Assembly (NCBI GenBank): GCA_019636555.1
Contig: JAHBXH010000001.1
Span: 2,824,928-2,888,927, forward strand
DNA length: 64,000 bases
Direction of reading: 5' to 3'
Source of the DNA: Phycisphaeraceae bacterium
GTDB lineage: Bacteria > Planctomycetota > Phycisphaerae > Phycisphaerales > UBA1924
In this document: positions 27,125-36,334 of the stretch, piece by piece
How the letters are laid out: each line of letters starts with the position of its first letter
How positions within the stretch are numbered: the first letter of the stretch is position 1
Translations under genes and position numbers: made by a program
The notes under the pieces: model-generated
The model's input: the letters and a program-made list of their open reading frames with translations, nothing else
Told to the model about the DNA's origin: nothing
Databases searched by the model: none

Positions 27125-28173
27125 AGACCGTCGCCTTCTTCAACAACAAAGGCGGCGTAGGCAAGACCTCCATGGTCTATCACTTGGCCTGGATGTTCCG
27201 CGACCTTGGTCATCACGTGCTTGCCACAGACCTCGATCCCCAGTCCAACCTTACAAGCATCTTCCTCAACGAACCCGATGTCGAGAGCCTCTGGCCCGAG
27301 GGCCAACACCCGCGCACCGTACTCGGCGCCATCGATTCCTTGATCCAGAAACTCGGCGACATTTCTGATTGCAGCACCCAGTCGATCGCTCCACGCCTCT
27401 CGCTGATTCCGGGCGACCTGGGCCTCAGCACTTTCGAAGATCGCGTCTCCGAGGCTTGGAGCCGATGCCTCGACGACAATCCCGCCAATGCCCATGACGC
27501 GTTTCGCGTGATCACCGCTTTCTACAGGATCATGAAAAAGGCTGCCGAGTCCTGCGGTGCCGAGATCGTCCTCATCGACGTGGGTCCCAACATCGGTGCC
27601 ATTAATCGCGCGGCGCTCGTCGCGGCCGACTTCGTCGTCATTCCGCTCGGTGCGGACCTTTTCTCGCTTCAAGGCCTCAGAAACCTTGGTCCCACGCTTC
27701 GGGAATGGCGCAAAGGCTGGCGCAACCGGCTCGAAAACGGCAAGCCCCCATCCGGACTGCCCTTGCCCTCCGGGCAAATGCTCCCACTGGGATATGTGCT
27801 GCTCAATCCATCCGTCCGCGAAAATCGTCCAGTAAAATCCTACCTCAAGTGGGCTAACCGCATTCCCGGCGTCTACTCGCGCGAGGTCTTGAATTCCAAA
27901 GACACTCCAGCCGCAACGGCTGAAATCGATCCCAATCAACTGGCCATGCTAAAGCACTTCAAGAGTTTGATGCCAATGGCGCAGGACGCCCGCAAGCCGA
28001 TGTTTCACCTTACCGCCGCCGATGGGGCGATCGGGGGTCACGCCGCGGCCGTTTTGGACTGCAAAGACCAGTTCGAATCGCTTGCAAATCGGATCCTGCG
28101 AGATATTGAAGCCGAATCCTCGAGCAGCGTTTCACTCCCAGAGTCAATCAACCCCTCGACGCCCGCCGCTTGA
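27121..28173 (+). CDS. ParA/MinD-type P-loop ATPase
   Basis: The 350-residue protein starts with a deviant Walker A (FFNNKGGVGKTSMVYHLAWM), the A-prime segment LATDLDPQSNLTS, and a Walker B-like IVLIDVGPNIGAINRAAL followed by VIPLGADLFSLQGL. This is the ParA/Soj class, which forms ATP-dependent dimers on DNA or membrane. No ParB gene or parS-like site is seen, so a plasmid or chromosome partitioning role is not supported. The coupling to an AlbA_2/HATPase gene, the atypical composition and the C-terminal extension (about 100 residues beyond the ATPase core) suggest an accessory two-component module. Confidence 0.85.
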   Translation: MKTVAFFNNKGGVGKTSMVYHLAWMFRDLGHHVLATDLDPQSNLTSIFLNEPDVESLWPEGQHPRTVLGAIDSLIQKLGDISDCSTQSIAPRLSLIPGDLGLSTFEDRVSEAWSRCLDDNPANAHDAFRVITAFYRIMKKAAESCGAEIVLIDVGPNIGAINRAALVAADFVVIPLGADLFSLQGLRNLGPTLREWRKGWRNRLENGKPPSGLPLPSGQMLPLGYVLLNPSVRENRPVKSYLKWANRIPGVYSREVLNSKDTPAATAEIDPNQLAMLKHFKSLMPMAQDARKPMFHLTAADGAIGGHAAAVLDCKDQFESLANRILRDIEAESSSSVSLPESINPSTPAA

Positions 28174-28239
28174 ACCAACTTGTGACGTGCGACGCTGATC
28201 CGAGTTCGATTCAATCTAGCAGCTGTTGCTTCAGCCCCG

Positions 28240-28434
28240 TCATTGCTTCAACTCCGATCCGGCTTGGGCATCTGGCTGTGTTCGCTCACCCATCCCCCTC
28301 CCCTTCATCGCCTCCCGCAACAAAAACTCGATTTGCGCATTCGTCGAGCGCAGCTCGCTCTGCGCCAGCCGGTTGATCTGCTCCCACAGATCCGGCGGTA
28401 TCCGAAGCAAAATGGACTTGCGGTCTTCGGCCAT
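28240..28434 (-). CDS. Small ribbon-helix-helix (Arc-like) DNA-binding protein
   Basis: The 64-residue protein reads KSILLRIPPDLWEQINRLAQ then ELRSTNAQIEFLLREAM, a typical ribbon-helix-helix beta-strand plus two helices as in Arc/MetJ-type repressors. Its proteins bind DNA as dimers of dimers. It lies downstream of the SPFH gene on the same strand (gap about 190 nt, holding palindrome copy B). Similar small RHH proteins are often found next to SPFH genes, from general knowledge. It may repress the operon through the palindrome at 29590-29603. No toxin partner is visible. Confidence 0.8.
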   Translation of the reverse strand: MAEDRKSILLRIPPDLWEQINRLAQSELRSTNAQIEFLLREAMKGRGMGERTQPDAQAGSELKQ

Positions 28435-28457
28435 GAATCCCGACGTCTCTCTTTAGA

Positions 28458-28490
28458 AGCCCCCTCCCTGAGGGAGGGGGTTGGGGGAAG
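28458..28490 (+). repeat. Dispersed GC-rich palindromic element, copy B (intergenic)
   Basis: CCCCCTCCC (28460-28468) and GGGAGGGGG (28472-28480) with loop TGA, followed by TTGGGGGAAGGG. Same core and same flank as copy A. It lies between the RHH and SPFH genes. A second intergenic motif with an alternating CTCTGCG/CTCTGCGG pattern follows at about 28588-28610. Confidence 0.85.
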
Positions 28491-28625
28491 GGTTCGCCTT
28501 GTTTTTCTGCACCAAACTCGAAGCTCTCTATGCCGTTGACCTCGCGTCGAGGCCGCCGTCATTCAATTCCATTCCCTCTTCCTCCGCGCTCTCTGCGACT
28601 CTGCGGTGAATATCTGCGCCACCCA

Positions 28626-29525
28626 TCACCCGCTGTACAGCGTCCCCGCGTTCACGACCGGCTGCACCCCGTGATCGCCGCACAGCACGACCATCAGGTT
28701 GCTCACCATCGCCGCGCGTCGCTCATCGTCCAGCTTCACCTTCCCGCCCTTCTCAAGATGCTCGAGCGCGGATTCAACCATCCCCACCGCGCCCTCGACG
28801 ATCCGGAACCGTGCCGACACGATTGCATCCGCCTGCTGCCTCCGCAGCATCGCGCCCGCGATCTCCGATGCGTACGCCAGATGCGAAAGCCGCGTCTCTT
28901 CGATCGTCACGCCCGCTTTCGCGACGCGCTCCTGAAGTTCCGCCATCAGAGTCTTGCTCACCTCATCCGTCGATCCGCGCAGCGACATCTCGTGCGCATC
29001 CCCCGTGTCGTACGGATACACCGACGCCAGATGCCGCAGCGCCGATTCGCACTGCGTGTCCACAAAGCTGCTGAAGTTCGCAACGTCAAAGGTCGCCCGC
29101 GCCGCGTTCTCGACGCGCCACACGACCACCGCCGCGATCTCGATCGGGTTGCCCCGCACATCGTTCACCTTGATCGTCGGTGTCACCATGTTGTTCGTGC
29201 GCAGGGAAACACTCGGCTTCTTCGCCAGCGAATTGATCCACCAGAAGCCCGACGTCTTCACCGTGCCGTGATAGCTCCCGAAGAAAATCACCACCCGCGC
29301 CGTATTCGGCTGGATGATCGTCAGCCCCGCCAGCAGAGTCACATTCGCGACAAACAGCAGCACCGCCACGATGCCCAGCGCCACCATCCCCGCCGGCGCG
29401 TGCGGCATTCCCTGCGAATTCCTCACCGCATACACGAACAACGCGATGATCGGCACAAACGCAATCAGCCCGCCGAACAACACCGGCCATCCCCGAACCG
29501 TCTTCGCCGCAATCTCGTTCGTCAT
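28626..29525 (-). CDS. SPFH/band-7 domain membrane protein
   Basis: From the ATG at 29525, preceded by AAAGGAG, the protein has 299 residues. Two hydrophobic helices are near the N-terminus (PVLFGGLIAFVPIIALFVY and MVALGIVAVLLFVANVTLL). An SPFH domain follows (IIQPNTARVVIFFGSYHGTV, VNDVRGNPIEIAAVVVWRVE) and a C-terminal helical coiled-coil-like stretch (AYASEIAGAMLRRQQADAIV). SPFH proteins organise membrane microdomains and bind proteases or flotillin-like assemblies. The neighbouring RHH gene is likely in the same transcript. Upstream lies the palindrome at 29590. Confidence 0.9.
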   Translation of the reverse strand: MTNEIAAKTVRGWPVLFGGLIAFVPIIALFVYAVRNSQGMPHAPAGMVALGIVAVLLFVANVTLLAGLTIIQPNTARVVIFFGSYHGTVKTSGFWWINSLAKKPSVSLRTNNMVTPTIKVNDVRGNPIEIAAVVVWRVENAARATFDVANFSSFVDTQCESALRHLASVYPYDTGDAHEMSLRGSTDEVSKTLMAELQERVAKAGVTIEETRLSHLAYASEIAGAMLRRQQADAIVSARFRIVEGAVGMVESALEHLEKGGKVKLDDERRAAMVSNLMVVLCGDHGVQPVVNAGTLYSG

Positions 29526-29589
29526 CGGAATCTCCTTTCCAACCCCGGCGCGAGCCATCCAGCCCCCACAAGTCGCTCGCTTGGTATTG

Positions 29590-29603
29590 AAATGATATCA
29601 TTT
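29590..29603. promoter_or_regulatory. Perfect 14-bp palindrome upstream of the SPFH gene
   Basis: AAATGATATCATTT is a perfect palindrome in an AT-rich patch, 65 nt upstream of the SPFH start, and overlaps a second inverted repeat (TATCA, 3 nt, TGATA). This fits an operator for a small dimeric repressor, for example the RHH protein of the same cluster. Binding is inferred. Confidence 0.5.
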
Positions 29604-29743
29604 TGATAGGATACGGAGCCCGCCGGTTTCATGTTGGGTGGGATATTTGCCCTAAGTCCGAGAGGGGTAAAAACTTAAGAAATTGCCTTACAAAATCCGA
29701 TTTTCTGCTTGTAATACCGATCAAAACCCGTATTTTGTTCGGC

Positions 29744-30556
29744 ATGGACGCCATCAAACCAGCACCGATTGAGATTCCACCACCCCGCGATGAGGCCGCG
29801 CTCCTCGCCTTCTACCTCGAGGGCGTCCCGCTCGTCCAGATCGCCCGCGCGCTCAAGGTCGGCATCCCAACGGTCCTCGATTTCGTCCGCGGCAAAGAGG
29901 TCCGTGAATGCATCGAGCAGTACGAAGAGTGCATCGAGCAGCAGACCCGCCTCTTCGCGCTCGCGTCTCGAATCCCCGCCATGTCCACCCTGCGGGAAGT
30001 CTGCGCCTCCGAAGGCTCGCTCGCCGAAAAGCGCCGCGCCGCCTCCGATCTGCTCCGCCAGAGCCGCGCCGCAAACAAACCCGTCAAGGGACGCCGCTTC
30101 GCCCGCACCCTTCACAAAACCCCAAACCCCGAAGCCTTCCATCCGAACACGGACATTGAGCAAATGCCCGACATCGAGATCTCCGCGCACGCGTCGGACG
30201 TTCCGGGCTTCGATTCGCCACCCGAAATCCCGCCGCCGATCGCGAGCGATGCTTCCGGAGATGTCTTCAAAGCGCAATCGATCGAGCAAACATCCGATCC
30301 CGCGCCATTGAAAGACGCAAATCAGTCCGCACCCGATCAACCTCCAGTACCCACACATCAAGAAGCGCCCGGCGATTCCGTTCCCGATTCTGATTCGGTC
30401 GCGCGCCAAACCACAGCGCACGCAAGCACGCCGTTCGATCCGCCACAAATCACAGCACCCGCTTCATTTCCGCCGCCGATCCCATCGCCCTTCGACATCA
30501 TCTCTCCCGGCGAACTCTCGAGCCCGCTCCCCGACGCGGTCCCCGTCGCCGCTTGA
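29744..30556 (+). CDS. Unknown protein with N-terminal helix-turn-helix-like segment
   Basis: The ATG at 29744 gives 270 residues. Residues 15-50 (AALLAFYLEGVPLVQIARAL then KVGIPTVLDFVRG) look like a small helix-turn-helix of the kind found in phage terminase small subunits and regulators. A helical stretch follows to residue 115. The rest is Pro/Ser/Asp-rich and disordered, without recognisable domains. It is divergent from the SPFH gene. A DNA-binding function is possible; I cannot name a family. Confidence 0.5.
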   Translation: MDAIKPAPIEIPPPRDEAALLAFYLEGVPLVQIARALKVGIPTVLDFVRGKEVRECIEQYEECIEQQTRLFALASRIPAMSTLREVCASEGSLAEKRRAASDLLRQSRAANKPVKGRRFARTLHKTPNPEAFHPNTDIEQMPDIEISAHASDVPGFDSPPEIPPPIASDASGDVFKAQSIEQTSDPAPLKDANQSAPDQPPVPTHQEAPGDSVPDSDSVARQTTAHASTPFDPPQITAPASFPPPIPSPFDIISPGELSSPLPDAVPVAA

Positions 30557-30574
30557 CGCGTGCGCGACCACGCG

Positions 30575-30691
30575 CCACCGATCGCGGTTCCTCGAAACTC
30601 CTGTCACCAATCTTGATTCATCGAAAGCGGTGTCAGCAACCGTGGTTCATCGACACCCGTGCTACCAGTCGTGGTTTCTCCGCGATCGGTG
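30575..30691. repeat. Four degenerate 29-30 bp direct repeats
   Basis: Units at 30575-30603, 30604-30632, 30633-30661 and 30662-30691 share the pattern CCAnnCGTGGTTCATCGA with a purine-rich end and directly abut one another. There are no unique spacers, so this is not a CRISPR array. The region is followed by the array at 30721. Confidence 0.6.
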
Positions 30692-30720
30692 GGTCCCATC
30701 AAATTCGCGGCTTCACCAAT

Positions 30721-30794
30721 CTGCGATCTGCGATTTGAAATATTCGATCTGCGATTTGAAATCTGCGATCTGAAATCTTCGATCTGCGATCCAA
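30721..30794. repeat. Short tandem repeat based on GATCTGCGATTTGAAAT
   Basis: The segment CTGCGATTTGAAAT and variants (CTGCGATCTGAAAT, TCGATCTGCGAT) recur five times in 74 nt, between the 29-bp repeats and the end of ruvA. It is intergenic. A further run of CTCCGTG/CCGTGGTT units follows up to about 30840. No coding capacity is apparent in the 30557-30855 stretch. Confidence 0.65.
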
Positions 30795-30855
30795 ATTCAC
30801 CCTCCGTGTCTTTCTCCGTGGTTCCCCGTGGTTCTCCGTGTTGAACTGCTTCTCT

Positions 30856-31512
30856 TCACCCGCCCGCAAACACCGCCGCCACCAACTCATCCGCCGTCCG
30901 CACCGTCTTCCCCGCGCGGGCCGTTTTCTCCTGCGCGAGCGCCACCCGTCTCTCCGCCTCGCCCCGCGTCTCGCCCAGCGTCGTCAGCACCGTCACCGCT
31001 TCTTCCGCGATCGGGCTGAGCCGCACGGGCGCCGGGATCGCTCCCGCCTTGATCTCAAGTGAGCCCAGCTCCTGTTCACTGAGGAATGTCTCGACCTTGC
31101 CGTGCAATTCCGCGATGATCGTTTCCGCCATCCGCTTGCCGATTTCCGGCAGCTTCACGAGCGCCGCGCCGTCTCTCGCCGCGATCGCGCGGGCGATCCC
31201 CGCGGGTTCAACCGCCATCGCCCGCAGCGCCTTCTTGTTCCCGATCCCCTTCACGGTCGTGAAGACTTCAAAGAACGCGCGATCGCGCAGCGCCGTGAAC
31301 CCGATCAACCGCGGAATGAAACTCGTCCCCTGCCCCTGCCCCTCGAGATATTCGAGCGTGTTGAACGTCACCATCTGGCCGACCTTCGCCGCGAGCGACT
31401 TCGCGACATACGCCGGCAACAGCACTTCGCGCGCGCTGCTCCCATCCGCCGACGCGACGATCGCCGTCGATTCGTTCACCGATTCAAGTTTGCCCGTCAG
31501 GCGGCAGAGCAT
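30856..31512 (-). CDS. ruvA: Holliday junction DNA helicase subunit RuvA
   Basis: From the ATG at 31512 the protein has 218 residues, close to the usual 190-205. The N-terminal OB domain begins MLCRLTGKLESVNESTAIVA. Two helix-hairpin-helix motifs follow (VFTTVKGIGNKKALRAMAV and ALVKLPEIGKRMAETIIAEL), and a short C-terminal domain RRVALAQEKTA...ELVAAVFAGG binds RuvB. RuvA tetramers clasp the four-way junction and direct RuvB-driven branch migration. The start overlaps nothing; upstream in-frame residues lack homology. ruvB and ruvC are not in the window. Confidence 0.92.
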   Translation of the reverse strand: MLCRLTGKLESVNESTAIVASADGSSAREVLLPAYVAKSLAAKVGQMVTFNTLEYLEGQGQGTSFIPRLIGFTALRDRAFFEVFTTVKGIGNKKALRAMAVEPAGIARAIAARDGAALVKLPEIGKRMAETIIAELHGKVETFLSEQELGSLEIKAGAIPAPVRLSPIAEEAVTVLTTLGETRGEAERRVALAQEKTARAGKTVRTADELVAAVFAGG

Positions 31513-31561
31513 GCGCCACAAGATAGCAGAGTCCGAACCCGGACAGTCTGCACGGCGCACT

Positions 31562-32326
31562 CTACCCGCACACAAGATTGTTGTAGGCGACAACGAAGAC
31601 CACGAAATCAGCATCGTCCACAAACCCGTCGCCGTTCAGGTCCGCCGGGCATCCGGCCGGCATCCCCGGATCCGCACAATCGAGAATGTTGTACGCGCCG
31701 ACGAAGATCACAAAGTCCGAGTCGTCCACGAAGCCGTCGTGATTGAGATCGCCCGGGCACGCCGCCCCGATCAGAATGTTGTCGTACCCGGTGTTAACGG
31801 AACGGCCGATCGAAGTCGTCCACCGGATGCTGGTCAGGGCCACATCGGAAACGACCCCGAAGAACCCGACCGTTGTCGGATCGTGATTGTGCATGTACGT
31901 TTCGATCAGAACGTGCCCCGCGCCGTACAGACGGATCGTCGCCGGCCCGAACTCGTTGAGGTAGGTGTCAAAGCCCACGTTGTTCGTCGGCGTAGCGAAG
32001 AACAGCTCAAAGTCTTCATCGCCGTTCGCCGTGATCACCTGGGTTCCGATCGGACCCGGCACGCCGAAGTTGGTGTAGTTCGCGAGATTGATGTAGACGT
32101 TGGGTCCGGGCGTCCCCGCGTACGGGGTGAATGTTCCCACCGGCCTCGTGAGCGATGCCAGAAGCTGCTCCGTGGGCGCGCTCTCAAAGTCCTCGACGAG
32201 CACGGGATTGGTCGCGCCGATGAAGCCCGCCTTCGCCGTGTAGTAGACCTGCCCCGCGACCGCCGCCGAGAGTTGAAGACCCGCGAGCCCGCACGCCAAG
32301 ACCACAGCTTTGCTGGATGCGCGCAT
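31562..32326 (-). CDS. Secreted protein with dockerin-like C-terminus
   Basis: The 254-residue protein has a signal peptide (KAVVLACGLAGLQLSAAVA), a beta-rich central domain (VLVEDFESAPTEQL, VGFDTYLNEFGPATIRLYGA, GYDNILIG) that resembles planctomycete exported proteins of unknown function, and a C-terminal doublet GDLNHDGFVDDSDF / ADLNGDGFVDDADF with the same cysteine positions as at 5499, 13951 and 48743. AAAGGC lies before the ATG at 32326. Probably surface-localised. Confidence 0.78.
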   Translation of the reverse strand: MRASSKAVVLACGLAGLQLSAAVAGQVYYTAKAGFIGATNPVLVEDFESAPTEQLLASLTRPVGTFTPYAGTPGPNVYINLANYTNFGVPGPIGTQVITANGDEDFELFFATPTNNVGFDTYLNEFGPATIRLYGAGHVLIETYMHNHDPTTVGFFGVVSDVALTSIRWTTSIGRSVNTGYDNILIGAACPGDLNHDGFVDDSDFVIFVGAYNILDCADPGMPAGCPADLNGDGFVDDADFVVFVVAYNNLVCG

Positions 32327-32682
32327 GAGTTGCCTTTCGAAATCGGTCCGCGATCGTTTCGCTGTTCCACTCCCGCCTCAGAAAAGCCTACCGCGCAGCA
32401 CCAAGAGCTCAACGAGCACCTGCTCCCTTGCGCGCCTATTGTTTTGCCTCGCCAGTGGCCTCAACTTTCGGCTGGGCCCCCTTTCATGGGTGCCCGCCCC
32501 GATCGTCCTGGGAATCTGCTGGCAGCGGCACGAGCTTTTTCCTGCCGCTCCACCCACCCTCCCACTCTCCGCGGGGGGCCCAGTACGGCACGACCTCGCC
32601 CCATAGTTTGGTGCAGGAAACGCCAGAAACAGTTCGTCCGCGTTGGCAATGCGCCCGCGGCACGAGGAGTCCGAGTCTTTTC
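32327..32682. other. Leader region of the DEAD-box helicase gene, 356 bp
   Basis: No convincing gene is seen on either strand. A GGCAGCGGC...GCCGC hairpin with a TTTTTCC stretch lies at about 32521-32552. Long leaders are common for cold-regulated DEAD-box helicases, but no specific regulatory element can be identified. Confidence 0.4.
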
Positions 32683-34482
<1,800 letters not shown>

Positions 34483-34506
34483 CCCCGCACGACTAGGCTT
34501 TCTCGC

Positions 34507-34980
34507 ATGAGCGAAGATCATTCACACTGGATGCGCCACGCGATCGAGCAGGCGCGCAAAGGAATCGCGAGCGGCCAATCTCCCTTCGGCGCCGTGGTCG
34601 TCCGCGCGGGCGCTCTCGTTGCCGGCGGACACAACGAAGTTTGGAAGCGAACCGATCCGACCGCGCACGCCGAGGTCGTCTGCATCCAGAACGCCGCGAA
34701 AGCGCTCGCCTCGATCGATCTCGCCGGCTGCGTGATGTACACCACCACCGAGCCCTGCCCGATGTGCGCCTCGGCGATTCATTGGAGCAAACTCGACGCG
34801 GTCTACTGCGGCGCGACGATCGCGGATGCGGAGACGGCGGGTTTCACCGAACTCACGCTGCCGATCGAAGAGGTCTACCGCATCGGCAAGAGCAAGACCA
34901 AGGCGATCCGCGGCGTGCTTGTCGCTGAGTGCGCCCATCTCTTTTCGGAATGGAAGGCCGCACGCGGCCGCGCATACTGA
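34507..34980 (+). CDS. Guanine deaminase-type nucleoside/base deaminase
   Basis: The 157-residue protein has the zinc site HAEVVCIQNAA (His, with Glu as proton shuttle) and TTEPCPMCASAIHW (two Cys) of the CDA superfamily. Length and the segments QSPFGAVVVRAGALVAGGHN and IHWSKLDAVYCGATIADAET match GuaD-like guanine deaminases rather than tRNA-specific TadA. It would convert guanine to xanthine and ammonia in purine salvage or catabolism. It lies 24 nt after the helicase stop and has its own ATG. No purine operon partners are nearby. Confidence 0.85.
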   Translation: MSEDHSHWMRHAIEQARKGIASGQSPFGAVVVRAGALVAGGHNEVWKRTDPTAHAEVVCIQNAAKALASIDLAGCVMYTTTEPCPMCASAIHWSKLDAVYCGATIADAETAGFTELTLPIEEVYRIGKSKTKAIRGVLVAECAHLFSEWKAARGRAY

Positions 34981-34998
34981 TGGCGCGGGAAGCTGGCG

Positions 34999-35403
34999 TC
35001 AGGGCGAGATGAGAGCGCAGACGGCGCCGGCGGGGTCCTGAATGCAGCAGAACATCTGGCTCCCCATCTTGCGCGGGCCGTCGAGCAGTTTCCCTCCGAG
35101 CGCAACACATTGCTTCGCGCTCGCCTCGACATCTGCAACCGTGATGTACATCAGCCACTGCGTGGGCAGCTTCGCATTCGATCCGCGTGCGTGACAAACT
35201 CCCGCGACGACCGGCCCCGCTTGACCCTTTTCCCCCGACGCATGCATGCAGTAGTCCGCGTAGGCGCCGTCCCCGTCCTTCATCGGAACTTCCGATGTGC
35301 CCCAGCCGACGACCTTGCTGTAGAAGTCACGAAGTTCCCCCGCGTCCTTCATTGTGTAGTCGTGCCAGTTGATGTGCCCGATTGGGTTCTGCCGCGTCAT
35401 CAT
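34999..35403 (-). CDS. VOC-superfamily (glyoxalase/bleomycin-resistance-like) protein
   Basis: The 134-residue protein has the VOC fold pattern, with IGHINWHDYTMKDAGELRDF at the start and LMYITVADVEASAKQCVALG and GSQMFCCIQDPAGAVCALIS at the second half, typical of two paired beta-alpha-beta-beta-beta modules. His and Asp/Glu residues at the expected metal sites are partly present (H10, H14; the second site is not clear). Such proteins detoxify or bind small molecules; the substrate is unknown. Confidence 0.82.
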   Translation of the reverse strand: MMTRQNPIGHINWHDYTMKDAGELRDFYSKVVGWGTSEVPMKDGDGAYADYCMHASGEKGQAGPVVAGVCHARGSNAKLPTQWLMYITVADVEASAKQCVALGGKLLDGPRKMGSQMFCCIQDPAGAVCALISP

Positions 35404-35585
35404 GCCCTCCTGTTCTGCCGGGTCGACAAATCAGAGCCGCGAAGCCCGATAAGCGCTCCGTGTATCGCGAATTGTTAAGGAGCAAAGTTTTCAAAGTGAG
35501 CCTTGCGTCGAATGCACGCGCCCAGTAGTCTGTCAGTTCATACATGCCGCTCCGCCGCGGCCGATATTCTGGAGGAGATGCAGAC

Positions 35586-36236
35586 ATGAAAACGGGTCTT
35601 GTTGCGCTCAGCGTTTTTGCGATTTGTGGTTCGGCGTCTGCCGCGCCTTTGTACAGCCAGCCCGACAACGCGCCGGGTTCCGGCGGCTACTTCTCCGTGG
35701 GAGGGCCCGGCCAGTTCTTCACGCAGCGCATGGCCGACGATTTCACCATCGCCGGCGGGACCGTCACGTCTCTGCGCTGGTGGGGCAGCAGCCAGAATTT
35801 TCAATTCGCCGATCTGACCAACATCACCGGATTCGACGTCGCGATCTTCGGCGATCTCGGCGGCATCCCGGATGCCGGTAATGTTCTGTACCACAGCCAG
35901 CCCGTCAAGGCCGGACTCACAATTACACCCACCGGCAATCTCTCGGTCGCCAACGCCATCCAATACCAGTTCGACCTGAACATCGCGCCCCTCAATCTCG
36001 CCGGCGGCAAGTACTGGCTCAGCGTCGGCGGGCTGCTCGCCAACCCGTTCGGCGATACGTTCGTCTGGAATGTCAGCGCGACCGGCAACACCGCCAACGC
36101 TTCATTCTTCTATCCGAACAGCGGATGGATCGCGTTCAGTCCGAGCGACAACATGGCGTTCGAAATCATTCCGGCCCCCGGCGCGCTCGCGCTCCTGGGC
36201 ATGGGCGGCTTGATCGCCGGCCGTCGGCGCCGCTGA
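35586..36236 (+). CDS. Exported protein with PEP-CTERM tail
   Basis: From the ATG at 35586, preceded by GGAGG, the protein has 216 residues. Signal peptide MKTGLVALSVFAICGSASAA. The body (MADDFTIAGGTVTSLRWWGS, ITGFDVAIFGDLGGIPDAG) matches planctomycete exported proteins annotated as PEP-CTERM domain proteins. The tail IIPAPGALALLGMGGLIAG then RRRR is the best PEP-CTERM-like signal in the window. A strong terminator follows at 36260. The surface role is inferred. Confidence 0.8.
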   Translation: MKTGLVALSVFAICGSASAAPLYSQPDNAPGSGGYFSVGGPGQFFTQRMADDFTIAGGTVTSLRWWGSSQNFQFADLTNITGFDVAIFGDLGGIPDAGNVLYHSQPVKAGLTITPTGNLSVANAIQYQFDLNIAPLNLAGGKYWLSVGGLLANPFGDTFVWNVSATGNTANASFFYPNSGWIAFSPSDNMAFEIIPAPGALALLGMGGLIAGRRRR

Positions 36237-36259
36237 TCGATTTCCTTCAGGGTGTTCAG

Positions 36260-36292
36260 GGCCGCGCCCCTTTCCCCGGGCGCGGCCTTTTT
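36260..36292 (+). terminator. Intrinsic terminator
   Basis: GGCCGCGCCC and GGGCGCGGCC (10-bp perfect stem) with an 8-nt loop, followed by TTTTT. It ends the PEP-CTERM protein gene and precedes the glycosyltransferase start at 36335. Confidence 0.92.
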
Positions 36293-36334
36293 CGTGCGCG
36301 AATCGCCCGTGTCCGGAGTGGTACGCTTCGCCCC

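Noticed and set aside
27121..28173. A plasmid or chromosome partition locus
   Set aside because: There is no ParB-like gene and no parS-like motif, so ParA-type homology alone is not enough.
28240..28434. A type II toxin-antitoxin antitoxin
   Set aside because: There is no toxin-sized partner gene. The neighbour is an SPFH protein, so a stand-alone repressor is more likely.
29744..30556. Phage terminase small subunit, hence a prophage
   Set aside because: Only a weak helix-turn-helix-like segment supports this, and no other phage structural, integrase or lysis gene is near.
30575..30691. A possible CRISPR array
   Set aside because: The four repeats abut one another without unique spacers, differ from each other and have no cas gene nearby.
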